A model generated the notes under the pieces. The model was not told the origin of the DNA. It ran no database searches and saw nothing but the letters and a program-made list of their open reading frames with translations. This document shows, in pieces, positions 1 through 5,430 of a stretch of 9,110 nucleotides of DNA. The number at the start of each line of letters is the position of its first letter. Within the stretch, counting starts at the first letter, position 1. The stretch is from Hyphomicrobiales bacterium (GTDB taxonomy: Bacteria > Pseudomonadota > Alphaproteobacteria > Rhizobiales > JAJFHR01), in the NCBI GenBank assembly GCA_021775515.1, contig JAJFHR010000440.1:1-9110 (forward strand), written 5' to 3'. Both the position numbers and the translations under genes were made by a program.

Positions 1-500
1 GCCCCGCTGCTTGCATCTTTTGTCGGAATGCCGATTGTCCACACTTTGAAAATTTCAGCAACGGATTGCAGCAGCAGCAAACCGAAACCGACCCAAATCG
101 AGGCGTGGGTCAGCCATTTCGGTGTTCCCAGATAACTGTCGGTCGTATGTCCCTTCAATGTGGCTTTGAGCCATAATTCATAGCCGTACCAGGCTGCAAC
201 TGCGCAAAATATGATTATCATCAGGAGAGAAAAGGTCTCAACGAACTTTCTAGCGGTAGAATGAGGATCGCGGAAAGCGACATCTATGACAATCATTTCA
301 CGGTGTTTTAGCGCGAAGGCCCCGGCCAGGTAGGCTGCCCAGATTTGTGTGATGCGTGCGGTTTCATCGACCCAGATTGTGGGAGCGGTAAACACGTAAC
401 GCATAAACACTTCCCAGGTGATGAACAGACCAACGGCAAAAAACATCCAGGCGGCAACCTTGCCGGCGCTTTCGGAAAGCTGGTCGATGAATTTGATCAT
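1..500 (-). CDS. dctQ: TRAP transporter small membrane subunit DctQ (3' end beyond left edge)
   Basis: DctQ is the small four-helix integral membrane subunit of a tripartite ATP-independent periplasmic (TRAP) transporter. It pairs with the large permease DctM and docks the binding protein DctP for Na+-driven uptake. The frame is open from an ATG at 500 to base 1, giving 166 residues without a stop. The family is usually about 160-200 residues, so only a short C-terminus is missing. Four hydrophobic segments are visible at about residues 15-35, 48-66, 88-108 and 132-152. The family signature lies between helices 1 and 2: E30-VFMRYVF, then P40-TIW and DETARI, W54, and HREMIVID ending near residue 73. 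An in-frame TAG at 525-527 excludes a much earlier start. No strong Shine-Dalgarno sequence precedes the ATG; the nearest purine-rich stretch lies inside the upstream stem-loop. It follows dctP by 73 bases, and dctM is expected to the left. The substrate cannot be told from this subunit. Confidence 0.93.
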   Translation of the reverse strand, partial: MIKFIDQLSESAGKVAAWMFFAVGLFITWEVFMRYVFTAPTIWVDETARITQIWAAYLAGAFALKHREMIVIDVAFRDPHSTARKFVETFSLLMIIIFCAVAAWYGYELWLKATLKGHTTDSYLGTPKWLTHASIWVGFGLLLLQSVAEIFKVWTIGIPTKDASSG

Positions 501-512
501 TAAAATGCCGCA

Positions 513-553
513 GCGGCTCTTTTCCTAGTCTACTTGTTCAGAAAAAGAGCCGC
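513..553 (-). promoter_or_regulatory. Intercistronic stem-loop between dctP and dctQ
   Basis: In the minus-strand transcript the arms GCGGCTCTTTTTCT (553-540) and AGGAAAAGAGCCGC (526-513) pair over 14 positions with one G-U pair, around a 13-base loop. No U-run follows, so it is unlikely to be a simple terminator. A second small hairpin, GCCG-CTG-CGGC (517-507), shares the 3' arm bases and is followed by ATTTT just before the dctQ ATG, so the two structures exclude each other. In binding-protein transporters such a structure after the binding-protein gene often protects the upstream mRNA and lowers downstream expression; that role here is inference. It could also partly mask dctQ initiation. 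Confidence 0.75.
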
Positions 554-573
554 CCAGGAGTTGGATTTATATT

Positions 574-1563
574 TTAAAGCCCGTTGGCAGCCTTGATGGC
601 CTGAACTGCAACGTCTCCGCGTTCAGCAGCAAACTTGTCGATAACAGATTTTGTTGCCTCGACCCATTTTGCACGTTCTTCTGAGGAAAGTTTCACGACA
701 TTAATTTTGCCCGCGACTTCCTTCACCATGGCGTCTTCGCCTCCGTAAACCTGATCGCGCAGCTGTTTTTCAACCAAGGCTGCAGCTTTGGTGATGATTT
801 CCTGATTTTTCGGCGATAGCGAGTTGAAAAAATCATTGTTCATAACGGCAACAAATTCAATTGCGCTGTCATAGCTCAGCGTCATGTTTTCCATAACCTC
901 ATAAAGCTTGCGGCTTTTCACTGCGGAGGCACCGGTCATGCCAACGTCCACGGCACCTTGCTGATAGGCTAAAAATTGCTTGGAGCCCGACATCAACGTT
1001 GGAGCTCCGCCAAGAGCCTCAACCGTCCAGCCGAGCACCTTGCCGTAGGTTCTGACCTTTTTGCCTTTGAGATCAGCAGGGGTGCGAATAGGGGCACCTT
1101 TGTTGAGGTAAATATTGCGGCCGAATGCCTGCCACCACAAAACCCGTGCGCCGGTTTCTTTTACCACGGCAGCATCCAGAATATTGCGCATGGGCGAGCC
1201 GTTGGCCGCAGCAGCACGAAGGTGGGCTTCGTCGCGGAAAAAGAACGGCAGGTTAACAATCTCAACTGCGGGAACAGAACCGGCAAAGCGGCCCAGAAAG
1301 GCGGAGCCTGCTTCAACCGCGCCTGAGCCGACGGCTTCGGGCACCTGTTTGTCCTTATAAAGCTGCGCTGAGGGGAACAGCTGCACCTTCAAATCACCAC
1401 CGGACTCCCGTTCGATGATCTCTTTAAAAGCCACCCAGTTTTTGCCCAGCGAGTGAGTAGCAGGTAATTGTAAAGTTACCCGGATCGTGGTCTGAGCCTG
1501 GGCGGCGATCGCCGTTCCCAACAGCACAGTTCCGGCAAGCGCTAATTTTAAAAATGATTTCAT
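574..1563 (-). CDS. dctP: TRAP transporter periplasmic substrate-binding protein DctP
   Basis: This is the periplasmic receptor of a TRAP transporter, which binds an organic acid and delivers it to the DctQ/DctM membrane complex. The product is 329 residues, normal for the family. An N-terminal signal peptide runs from MKSFLKLALAG to a probable AQA cleavage site after residue 23. The DctP fold is recognisable from the opening strand (TTIRVTLQLPATHSLG, about 25-40), FPSAQLYKDKQVPEAV (63-78), LPFFFRD (105-111) and the core block from W143 to Q202. That block contains LKGKKVRTYG; R171 is at the position of the conserved carboxylate-binding arginine. The start at 1563 was chosen because GGGAGGA lies 5 bases upstream and the signal peptide begins exactly there. 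A TTG at 1641 would put 26 polar residues before the signal peptide. The VRTYG form of the arginine motif suggests a carboxylate ligand, but its identity is open. It leads into dctQ past a stem-loop. Confidence 0.95.
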   Translation of the reverse strand: MKSFLKLALAGTVLLGTAIAAQAQTTIRVTLQLPATHSLGKNWVAFKEIIERESGGDLKVQLFPSAQLYKDKQVPEAVGSGAVEAGSAFLGRFAGSVPAVEIVNLPFFFRDEAHLRAAAANGSPMRNILDAAVVKETGARVLWWQAFGRNIYLNKGAPIRTPADLKGKKVRTYGKVLGWTVEALGGAPTLMSGSKQFLAYQQGAVDVGMTGASAVKSRKLYEVMENMTLSYDSAIEFVAVMNNDFFNSLSPKNQEIITKAAALVEKQLRDQVYGGEDAMVKEVAGKINVVKLSSEERAKWVEATKSVIDKFAAERGDVAVQAIKAANGL

Positions 1564-1692
1564 GTATTCCTCCCAAAGTATTTGTTTTTGCGGCTTTTTG
1601 CCGCTTGCAGCGGTGGTAGCATATTTTCCTGGTGTGCTCAATCTACAAACCCATCGAGATCGCCGGTGCCTTTCGCAGCGGGGATTTTCGGA
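1564..1692 (-). promoter_or_regulatory. dctP leader with two competing small hairpins
   Basis: This 129-base gap separates the SnoaL-like gene from dctP and must hold the dctP leader if dctP has its own promoter. On the minus strand, GCGGC-AAAAA-GCCGC (1604-1590) is a 5-bp stem, and CCGC-TGCAA-GCGG (1613-1601) overlaps it, so only one can form at a time. They sit about 25-50 bases before the start codon, upstream of the strong Shine-Dalgarno sequence GGGAGGA at about 1569-1575. I found no promoter with both boxes and good spacing; a TATGCT lies near 1618-1623 without a suitable -35 box. The hairpins are visible, but their function is unproven. Confidence 0.35.
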
Positions 1693-2100
1693 TTAATCGC
1701 GTTGTGATTTCAGCAAGCTTAGCAGACCATGAACATCACCCAGGACCCATAGATCTGACACCAGGCCGTCATCAAAGGTGAAATGGGCGCTGCCAGGCCA
1801 TTCTACCCGTTGGCCGGTTGGCGGGTAGTTGAAAAGCCTGCCTTTGTGGGTGCCGGAAAACAGCATTTTGGCAACGACGCGGTTGGCTTCTTCCGTCATT
1901 TCGACAATATCGCAGCGGAAATCGGGCAGGGAGCCGGTGACATCATCAACATAACCGGCAAATTGCTGATGTCCGACCAACACCGGGCCGAGCGAACCGC
2001 GGAAGGTGAAATCGGGATGAAAAATTTCCGGGATGCGGCCTTTGTCAGCCTTGTTCCACATCTCGTCGTAAAATAGACGGACAATTGATTTTTGAGGCAT
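1693..2100 (-). CDS. SnoaL-like (NTF2-fold) ester cyclase family protein
   Basis: This is a small cytoplasmic protein of the SnoaL-like polyketide cyclase/ester cyclase group, which has a cone-shaped NTF2-like fold. It has 135 residues, the usual length. The N-terminal helix (IVRLFYDEMWNKAD, 6-19) is followed by HPDF (28-31), the phenylalanine-rich strand, and the family hallmark FSGTHKGRLF (81-90) with NYPPTGQRVEW (91-101). The end reads FTFDDGLVSDLWVLGDVHGLLSLL, placing D122 where SnoaL enzymes carry the catalytic acid. Most bacterial members of this group have no known substrate and many are not cyclases, so no reaction is assigned. The ATG at 2100 is preferred because AGGTGA lies 5 bases upstream; a GTG at 2109 lacks a good ribosome site. 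It precedes dctP by 129 bases on the same strand, so a link to the imported substrate is possible but unproven. Confidence 0.85.
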   Translation of the reverse strand: MPQKSIVRLFYDEMWNKADKGRIPEIFHPDFTFRGSLGPVLVGHQQFAGYVDDVTGSLPDFRCDIVEMTEEANRVVAKMLFSGTHKGRLFNYPPTGQRVEWPGSAHFTFDDGLVSDLWVLGDVHGLLSLLKSQRD

Positions 2101-2156
2101 GCTGATCACCTAGTCTTGATACGCTGGCCGCGACTTCGCCTGTTATTTTCTGCGGA

Positions 2157-2184
2157 ATTATCCATGAACCAACATCAAAAACAA
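2157..2184 (-). promoter_or_regulatory. Candidate sigma-70-type promoter for the SnoaL-like gene
   Basis: Reading the minus strand, TTGTTT (2184-2179) and GATAAT (2162-2157) are separated by 16 bases. The -10 box matches the consensus at five of six positions; the -35 box only at TTG. Transcription would begin near 2150 and give a leader of about 50 bases before the ATG at 2100. It overlaps the T-rich part of the proposed terminator of the preceding gene, so both assignments are tentative. Confidence 0.3.
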
Positions 2185-2204
2185 CCCGCTGGTGGCGTTA
2201 CCAG
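2177..2204 (-). terminator. Weak candidate intrinsic terminator after the short binding-protein gene
   Basis: On the minus strand, CTGGT-AACGCC-ACCAG (2204-2189) forms a 5-bp stem that spans the stop codon of the short binding-protein gene. After four bases it is followed by TTGTTTTT (2184-2177). The stem is short and the U-run is interrupted and set back, so termination may be partial or absent. Its position between two genes that look functionally unrelated makes it plausible. Confidence 0.3.
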
Positions 2205-2803
2205 GCAAAGTTGCGGGCTGTCTGATGAAAACTTTGCTTTAGTGGTGTCAGATCAGCGATACCGCCTTGCGCACGCACGGCGGTATCCAGGCGTCGGGCG
2301 GCGTTGTAGCCCTGGGCTGCCATTGAAGATGGCCGGGCACCGTAGGCGCGCTGATAGGATGATATGAAGTTCGCGACCGCGGGTGACTTGTTGTCGGCAA
2401 ATGGGGTTTCCCCGGGCAGCAGTAAGGCGATATTTGTGCCCTTTAGGAGCCTGCTAATTTGAGATTGAGTTTTAGCGGAAGTAAAGGCAGCGACAATGTT
2501 GATCCTGCTTTCAGATGACAGGCGCTTGATGTCGTCTGCAACATTTCCATTGGCATCAATTACACTGACATAAGAATCAAGATTGCCGAGATGTCCATCA
2601 GATTCCTCTTCGGGATGGCTGTCGCGCTCGGTAGTTGCCAGCATAAAACCCTCACGGATCTGACGGCCGCTTGCCGATTCTGGACCCGACAGGGGCAGGA
2701 TTAGGGCAACATAAAAACGATCGGCAAAAGCGGAGCTATGAAATGTTGCATTAACGGCAATCAGAACGAGAAAGAGGAGGGCAATTCGATTATAAATTTT
2801 CAT
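2198..2803 (-). CDS. Miniature LivJ-type periplasmic binding protein-like protein
   Basis: The product has 201 residues, with a signal peptide (MKIYNRIALLFLVLIAVNAT..SAFA, cleavage near 27). Two segments resemble the branched-chain amino acid/amide binding family (Peripl_BP_6). The first, at 30-60, reads FYVALILPLSGPESASGRQIREGFMLA, the usual lobe-1 opening, with VSVIDANGN (79-87) and INIVAAFTSAKTQSQI (101-116). The second, at 141-180, reads PAVANFISSYQRAYGARPSSMAAQGYNAARRLDTAVRAQGG in type, a segment that normally lies near the C-terminal third. Family members are about 370-400 residues, so most of lobe 2 and the hinge crossings are absent, and the protein ends at NFAW where about 60 more residues are usual. 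I found no continuation in the other frames. It starts 24 bases after moxR with a poor ribosome site, suggesting cotranscription. It could be a compact functional relative, a sensor-like fragment or a decaying gene; transport is doubtful because no ABC subunits are nearby. Confidence 0.65.
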   Translation of the reverse strand: MKIYNRIALLFLVLIAVNATFHSSAFADRFYVALILPLSGPESASGRQIREGFMLATTERDSHPEEESDGHLGNLDSYVSVIDANGNVADDIKRLSSESRINIVAAFTSAKTQSQISRLLKGTNIALLLPGETPFADNKSPAVANFISSYQRAYGARPSSMAAQGYNAARRLDTAVRAQGGIADLTPLKQSFHQTARNFAW

Positions 2804-2827
2804 TGTGGTCGCCGAATTGGTCAGGTT

Positions 2828-3673
2828 TTAGCGCTGCTCGCGGCGGGTCATAAAAGCGAGGCGTTCAAAGAGATCAACATCCTGCTCATTTTTCAACAAA
2901 GCGCCATGCAGCGGCGGGATAAGGTTTTTGGGATCGCGTTCGCGCAAGGTTTGAGGACTTACATCCTCGTTGAGTAACAGCTTCAACCAGTCCAGCAATT
3001 CTGATGTTGACGGTTTCTTTTTCACACCGGGAACATCCCTGATGTCGTAAAAGACCTTAAGGGCTTCTTTGACCAGGCGATCTTTCAAGCCGGGAAAGTG
3101 AACTTCGACAATTTCCGCCATGGTATCGACATCGGGAAATTTGATATAATGGAAAAAACAACGGCGCAAAAAGGCGTCCGGCAGTTCTTTTTCATTGTTG
3201 GAGGTGATGATGACGATAGGGCGCTGCCGGGCTTGTATGGTCTCGCCGGTTTCGTAGACAAAAAACTCCATGCGATCGAGCTCCTGCAGCAGGTCATTGG
3301 GAAATTCGATGTCGGCTTTGTCTATTTCGTCAATCAGCAGGATGGAGCGCTCGGACATGGTGAAGGCATCCCACAATTTTCCACGCTTGATATAGTTGGC
3401 AATATCGTGAACACGCTCGTCGCCCAGTTGACTGTCGCGCAAACGGCTGACGGCATCATACTCATAAAGCCCCTGCTGTGCCTTGGTTGTTGATTTAATA
3501 TGCCATTCGAGCAGCGGAGTTTTAAGTGCTTTGGCAACCTCGTGGGCGAGCACGGTTTTGCCGGTGCCGGGTTCACCTTTGATGAGCAGCGGGCGTTCTA
3601 AAGTGATGGCTGCATTTACAGCGATGCGCAGGTCATCGGTTGCGACATAGTCTTTGGTACCGTTAAATTTCAT
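2828..3673 (-). CDS. MoxR-family AAA+ ATPase
   Basis: MoxR ATPases are cytoplasmic chaperone-like AAA+ proteins, usually working with von Willebrand factor A (VWA) partners to mature or insert metal centres in other proteins. The 281-residue product has Walker A GEPGTGKT (33-40), Walker B ILLIDE (111-116), sensor 1 in IITSNNEKELPD (N159) and the arginine pair R170-R171 as arginine-finger candidates. The block WHIKSTTKAQQGLYEYDAV (57-75 region) and RDSQLGDERVHDI are typical of the MoxR branch usually found beside a CoxE-type VWA gene. The start at 3673 is preferred because the family begins MKF.GT..YVATDDL and GGAAAC lies just upstream. A TTG at 3727 would add 18 unrelated residues. The gene is divergent from flgE and followed after 24 bases by the miniature binding-protein gene; no VWA gene is in the window. 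All key ATPase residues are present, so it should be active; its client is unknown. Confidence 0.93.
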   Translation of the reverse strand: MKFNGTKDYVATDDLRIAVNAAITLERPLLIKGEPGTGKTVLAHEVAKALKTPLLEWHIKSTTKAQQGLYEYDAVSRLRDSQLGDERVHDIANYIKRGKLWDAFTMSERSILLIDEIDKADIEFPNDLLQELDRMEFFVYETGETIQARQRPIVIITSNNEKELPDAFLRRCFFHYIKFPDVDTMAEIVEVHFPGLKDRLVKEALKVFYDIRDVPGVKKKPSTSELLDWLKLLLNEDVSPQTLRERDPKNLIPPLHGALLKNEQDVDLFERLAFMTRREQR

Positions 3674-3746
3674 CTGTTTCCAATGTCCAGATAAGGCCTG
3701 ATCGGCCGGAGAAAAAACTGTCCGCAACCTAAGCGGTTAAAAGGTC

Positions 3747-3801
3747 TGCCGCAAGCCCTCAAAAGGTTCAACTGGTGGGCAAAAGCTGCCGGGTTGCGGC
3801 A
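3747..3801. repeat. Inverted pair of TGCCGCAA 8-mers upstream of flgE
   Basis: TGCCGCAA at 3747-3754 recurs in opposite orientation as TTGCGGCA at 3794-3801, 39 bases apart. Related shorter forms occur at 3722-3727 (CCGCAA), 3787-3791 (TGCCG) and 3911-3919 (TTTGCCGCT is within this stretch). Clustering of one motif on both sides of a sigma-54 promoter is what an enhancer-binding activator of the FlbD type would need. I cannot confirm that this is its binding sequence. Confidence 0.4.
3787..3801. promoter_or_regulatory. Candidate activator site: TGCCG-N5-CGGCA inverted repeat
   Basis: A perfect 5-base inverted repeat with a 5-base spacer is centred at 3794, about 109 bases upstream of the expected flgE transcription start. 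This is the usual distance for a sigma-54 enhancer. FlbD, NtrC-like activators bind such dyads as dimers. Assignment to FlbD is inference from the flagellar context. Confidence 0.45.
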
Positions 3802-3819
3802 ACTTCGTGCGCTGAAGTT
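3801..3819. promoter_or_regulatory. Candidate regulator site: AACTTC-N7-GAAGTT inverted repeat
   Basis: A perfect 6-base inverted repeat with a 7-base spacer directly adjoins the TGCCG dyad, sharing base 3801. Its sequence differs from the neighbouring dyad, so it would serve a different protein or be the second half of a compound site. It lies about 84-102 bases upstream of the expected flgE start and about 130 bases upstream of the moxR start codon, so it could act on either gene. Confidence 0.35.
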
Positions 3820-3845
3820 CCATAGGTTTTAAATATCCAATCCTC

Positions 3846-3858
3846 TAAGCTATTGAAA
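3846..3858 (-). promoter_or_regulatory. Candidate IHF-binding site
   Basis: TAAGCTATTGAAA matches the IHF consensus read on the opposite strand (YAA-N4-TTGATW) with one mismatch. It lies in an A+T-rich stretch between the candidate enhancer dyads and the sigma-54 promoter, the place where IHF bends DNA at such promoters. The same stretch contains the perfect inverted repeat TATTG-AAAAA-CAATA (3851-3865). A one-mismatch match in A+T-rich DNA is only moderate evidence. Confidence 0.4.
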
Positions 3859-3876
3859 AACAATAATATTTAAAAC

Positions 3877-3892
3877 TGGCCCGTTCTTTGCC
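3877..3892 (+). promoter_or_regulatory. Sigma-54 promoter of the flgE-flgK-flgL operon
   Basis: TGGCCCGTTCTTTGCC fits the sigma-54 consensus TGGCACG-N4-TTGCW closely. The invariant GG (3878-3879) and GC (3890-3891) are separated by exactly ten bases. Transcription should start near 3903, leaving a leader of about 65 bases before flgE. Late hook genes under RpoN control are known in Caulobacter and other Alphaproteobacteria, and the upstream dyads and IHF-like site agree with this. This is the best-supported regulatory site in the window. Confidence 0.8.
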
Positions 3893-3967
3893 TTGTTTTA
3901 TGCCAGACGAGTTTGCCGCTAAAGGCGCCAGGTCTGATCTGGAATGAGTGATTTAATGGAGTAGTAA

Positions 3968-5365
3968 ATGGGTATTTTTGGTGCACTATCAACAGCCATC
4001 AGTGGCCTTCAGGCACAATCAACGGCGTTGTCAAATATTTCCAACAATATCGCCAACAGCCAAACCACAGCCTTTAAACGTACCGAGACCACGTTTCAGG
4101 AAATTGTGGCAGCGACCGGGGCCAATGTATCCGGGTCCGGTGTCGTTCGTGCGAATTCGCTCTCAACTAATACGGTTTCGGGAGACATTCTGCCCTCTGA
4201 TGTGGACACCCATATTGCCATTAACGGCGATGGTTATTTTATCATCTCCGAGAAAACCGGTTCGGTAGAGGGCAACTCGCTTTTTGGCGATGTTGAACTC
4301 TTCACCAGAAACGGAGATTTTGAAGTTGATCGGGATGGTTTCCTGGTTAACAGTTCGGGATATTTTTTGAAGGGTATTCCAGTTGTAGCGAGTTCGGGTA
4401 ATCTGGACGGTGACCAGCTTACAGAAATCCGGATTTCAAACGGTCTGCTACCGGCGCAGGCGACAACTACAATTGAATATAATGCCAACCTGGCGACCAC
4501 CCCAAAAACCGCTACCTTTGACGCAACGGTTGCAGGTTCAGAACTCATCGGTGGCGCATCCCTTTATGCTGGCGGCCTTCCGACGACCGCTGGCACTGGT
4601 GTTGTCGAATTACGAGATGTACCTACATTTCTGGACAGATCGGTGGCCGGTGGGGCGATTACCACGTTTACCTCGACCGGCGCTTCGGTAAATGTTCAAG
4701 TTAGATGGGCAAAAATTAATAGTTCGGTTAGCGGTGGGCTAGATACGTGGAATGCCTTTTACCAGACTGATGCGACGACGACTAATTCGACAGATACTGT
4801 TTGGCGTAACTTTGGGCAAAACTATGAGTTTAACGCCGGTGGGGTGTTAACCAACCCTTCGAACGCTAGCACAACTATAAACAATTTAACGGTGAATGGG
4901 GTTAACCTTGGTGATATAATTATCGATCACAGTGGTCCTAGTTCCAGCATTGGATTGAGCCAGTTTGAAGATTCAAACGGTATCGTGCAGGTTAATACTC
5001 TCGATCAGAATGGTTTTGCGGCTGGAAAATTGTCAAGCGTGGCGATTACAGATGTAGGCCGCGTTACTGGCATATATACCAATGGCGAAACGGTCGATAT
5101 TGCGGAAGTTACGCTGGCCTCTTTTAACGCCGATGGAGCCTTGCGCAAAGAGGACGGTGGGGCCTTGCGTGCAACACCTGAGTCCGGTGCCTTCATTCGA
5201 GGCGCTCAGGGCACTATTGTTGGTTCCTCGCTGGAATCGTCCAATACCGATATTGCCGATGAATTTTCCAAACTGATCATTACTCAGCAGGCTTATTCGG
5301 CGGGCACGAGAATTGTCACTACCGCTGATGAGATGCTGCAAGAAGCTCTGAATATGGTTCGATAA
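3968..5365 (+). CDS. flgE: Flagellar hook protein FlgE
   Basis: FlgE polymerises, in about 120 copies or more, into the hook, the flexible joint outside the cell between rod and filament. The 465-residue product shows the three family regions. The N-terminal rod-type helix is at 5-43 (ALSTAISGLQAQSTALSNIS, then NNIANSQTTAFKR). The FlgE/F/G core spans about 80-137 (THIAINGDGYFII, FTRNGDFEVDRDGFLVN). The C-terminal helix is at 418-465 (SLESSNTDIADEFSKLI, then TQQAYSAGTRIVTTADEMLQ). The block 351-405 (GKLSSVAITDVGRVTGIYTNGE and onward to ATPESG) separates FlgE from the shorter rod proteins FlgF and FlgG. The centre, about 145-330, is the surface-exposed variable part. At 465 residues it is longer than the enteric protein (about 400). 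GGAG lies 6 bases before the ATG. There is no signal peptide, as expected for type III export. It is first in the flgE-flgK-flgL operon behind a sigma-54 promoter. Confidence 0.96.
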   Translation: MGIFGALSTAISGLQAQSTALSNISNNIANSQTTAFKRTETTFQEIVAATGANVSGSGVVRANSLSTNTVSGDILPSDVDTHIAINGDGYFIISEKTGSVEGNSLFGDVELFTRNGDFEVDRDGFLVNSSGYFLKGIPVVASSGNLDGDQLTEIRISNGLLPAQATTTIEYNANLATTPKTATFDATVAGSELIGGASLYAGGLPTTAGTGVVELRDVPTFLDRSVAGGAITTFTSTGASVNVQVRWAKINSSVSGGLDTWNAFYQTDATTTNSTDTVWRNFGQNYEFNAGGVLTNPSNASTTINNLTVNGVNLGDIIIDHSGPSSSIGLSQFEDSNGIVQVNTLDQNGFAAGKLSSVAITDVGRVTGIYTNGETVDIAEVTLASFNADGALRKEDGGALRATPESGAFIRGAQGTIVGSSLESSNTDIADEFSKLIITQQAYSAGTRIVTTADEMLQEALNMVR

Positions 5366-5378
5366 GTTGACCCCGCCG

Positions 5379-5412
5379 GCCTGGCTGCAGATTAACCCCG
5401 CTGCAGCCAGGC
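5379..5412 (+). promoter_or_regulatory. Intercistronic stem-loop between flgE and flgK
   Basis: GCCTGGCTGCAG (5379-5390) and CTGCAGCCAGGC (5401-5412) form a perfect 12-bp G+C-rich stem with the 10-base loop ATTAACCCCG. It starts 13 bases after the flgE stop and ends 18 bases before the flgK ATG. No T-run follows, so it is not a standard intrinsic terminator. It may stabilise the flgE 3' end or cause partial attenuation, matching the need for many more hook than HAP subunits; this role is inferred. Confidence 0.8.
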
Positions 5413-5430
5413 GCTTAAGTTGGATATTAA

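Noticed and set aside
1594..1623. A sigma-54-like GGC...GC pattern upstream of dctP
   Set aside because: The GG and GC are nine bases apart instead of ten and the flanking bases do not match the consensus.
1564..1641. Extension of DctP to a TTG at 1641
   Set aside because: It would place 26 polar residues before a normal signal peptide, and the strong GGGAGGA site serves the ATG at 1563.
2101..2197. A frameshifted continuation of the miniature binding protein
   Set aside because: The three frames downstream of 2198 on the minus strand show no residues resembling the missing C-terminal part of the family.
3098..3493. A 131-codon open frame on the plus strand opposite moxR
   Set aside because: It lies wholly antisense to a well-conserved ATPase gene, has no recognisable domain and no good ribosome site. 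The same applies to plus-strand frames at 976-1326 and 1783-2076.
3695..3707. Short palindrome GGCC-TGATC-GGCC before moxR
   Set aside because: Only 4-bp arms made of a self-complementary tetramer; too weak to call an operator.
3674..3727. Extension of the MoxR frame to a TTG at 3727
   Set aside because: The extra 18 residues do not resemble the family, the TTG has no good ribosome site, and the conserved MKF.GT..YVATDDL start with GGAAAC upstream fits 3673.
5379..5412. Reading the flgE-flgK stem-loop as a full intrinsic terminator
   Set aside because: No T-run follows the stem, and flgK and flgL have no other visible promoter, so transcription must pass through.
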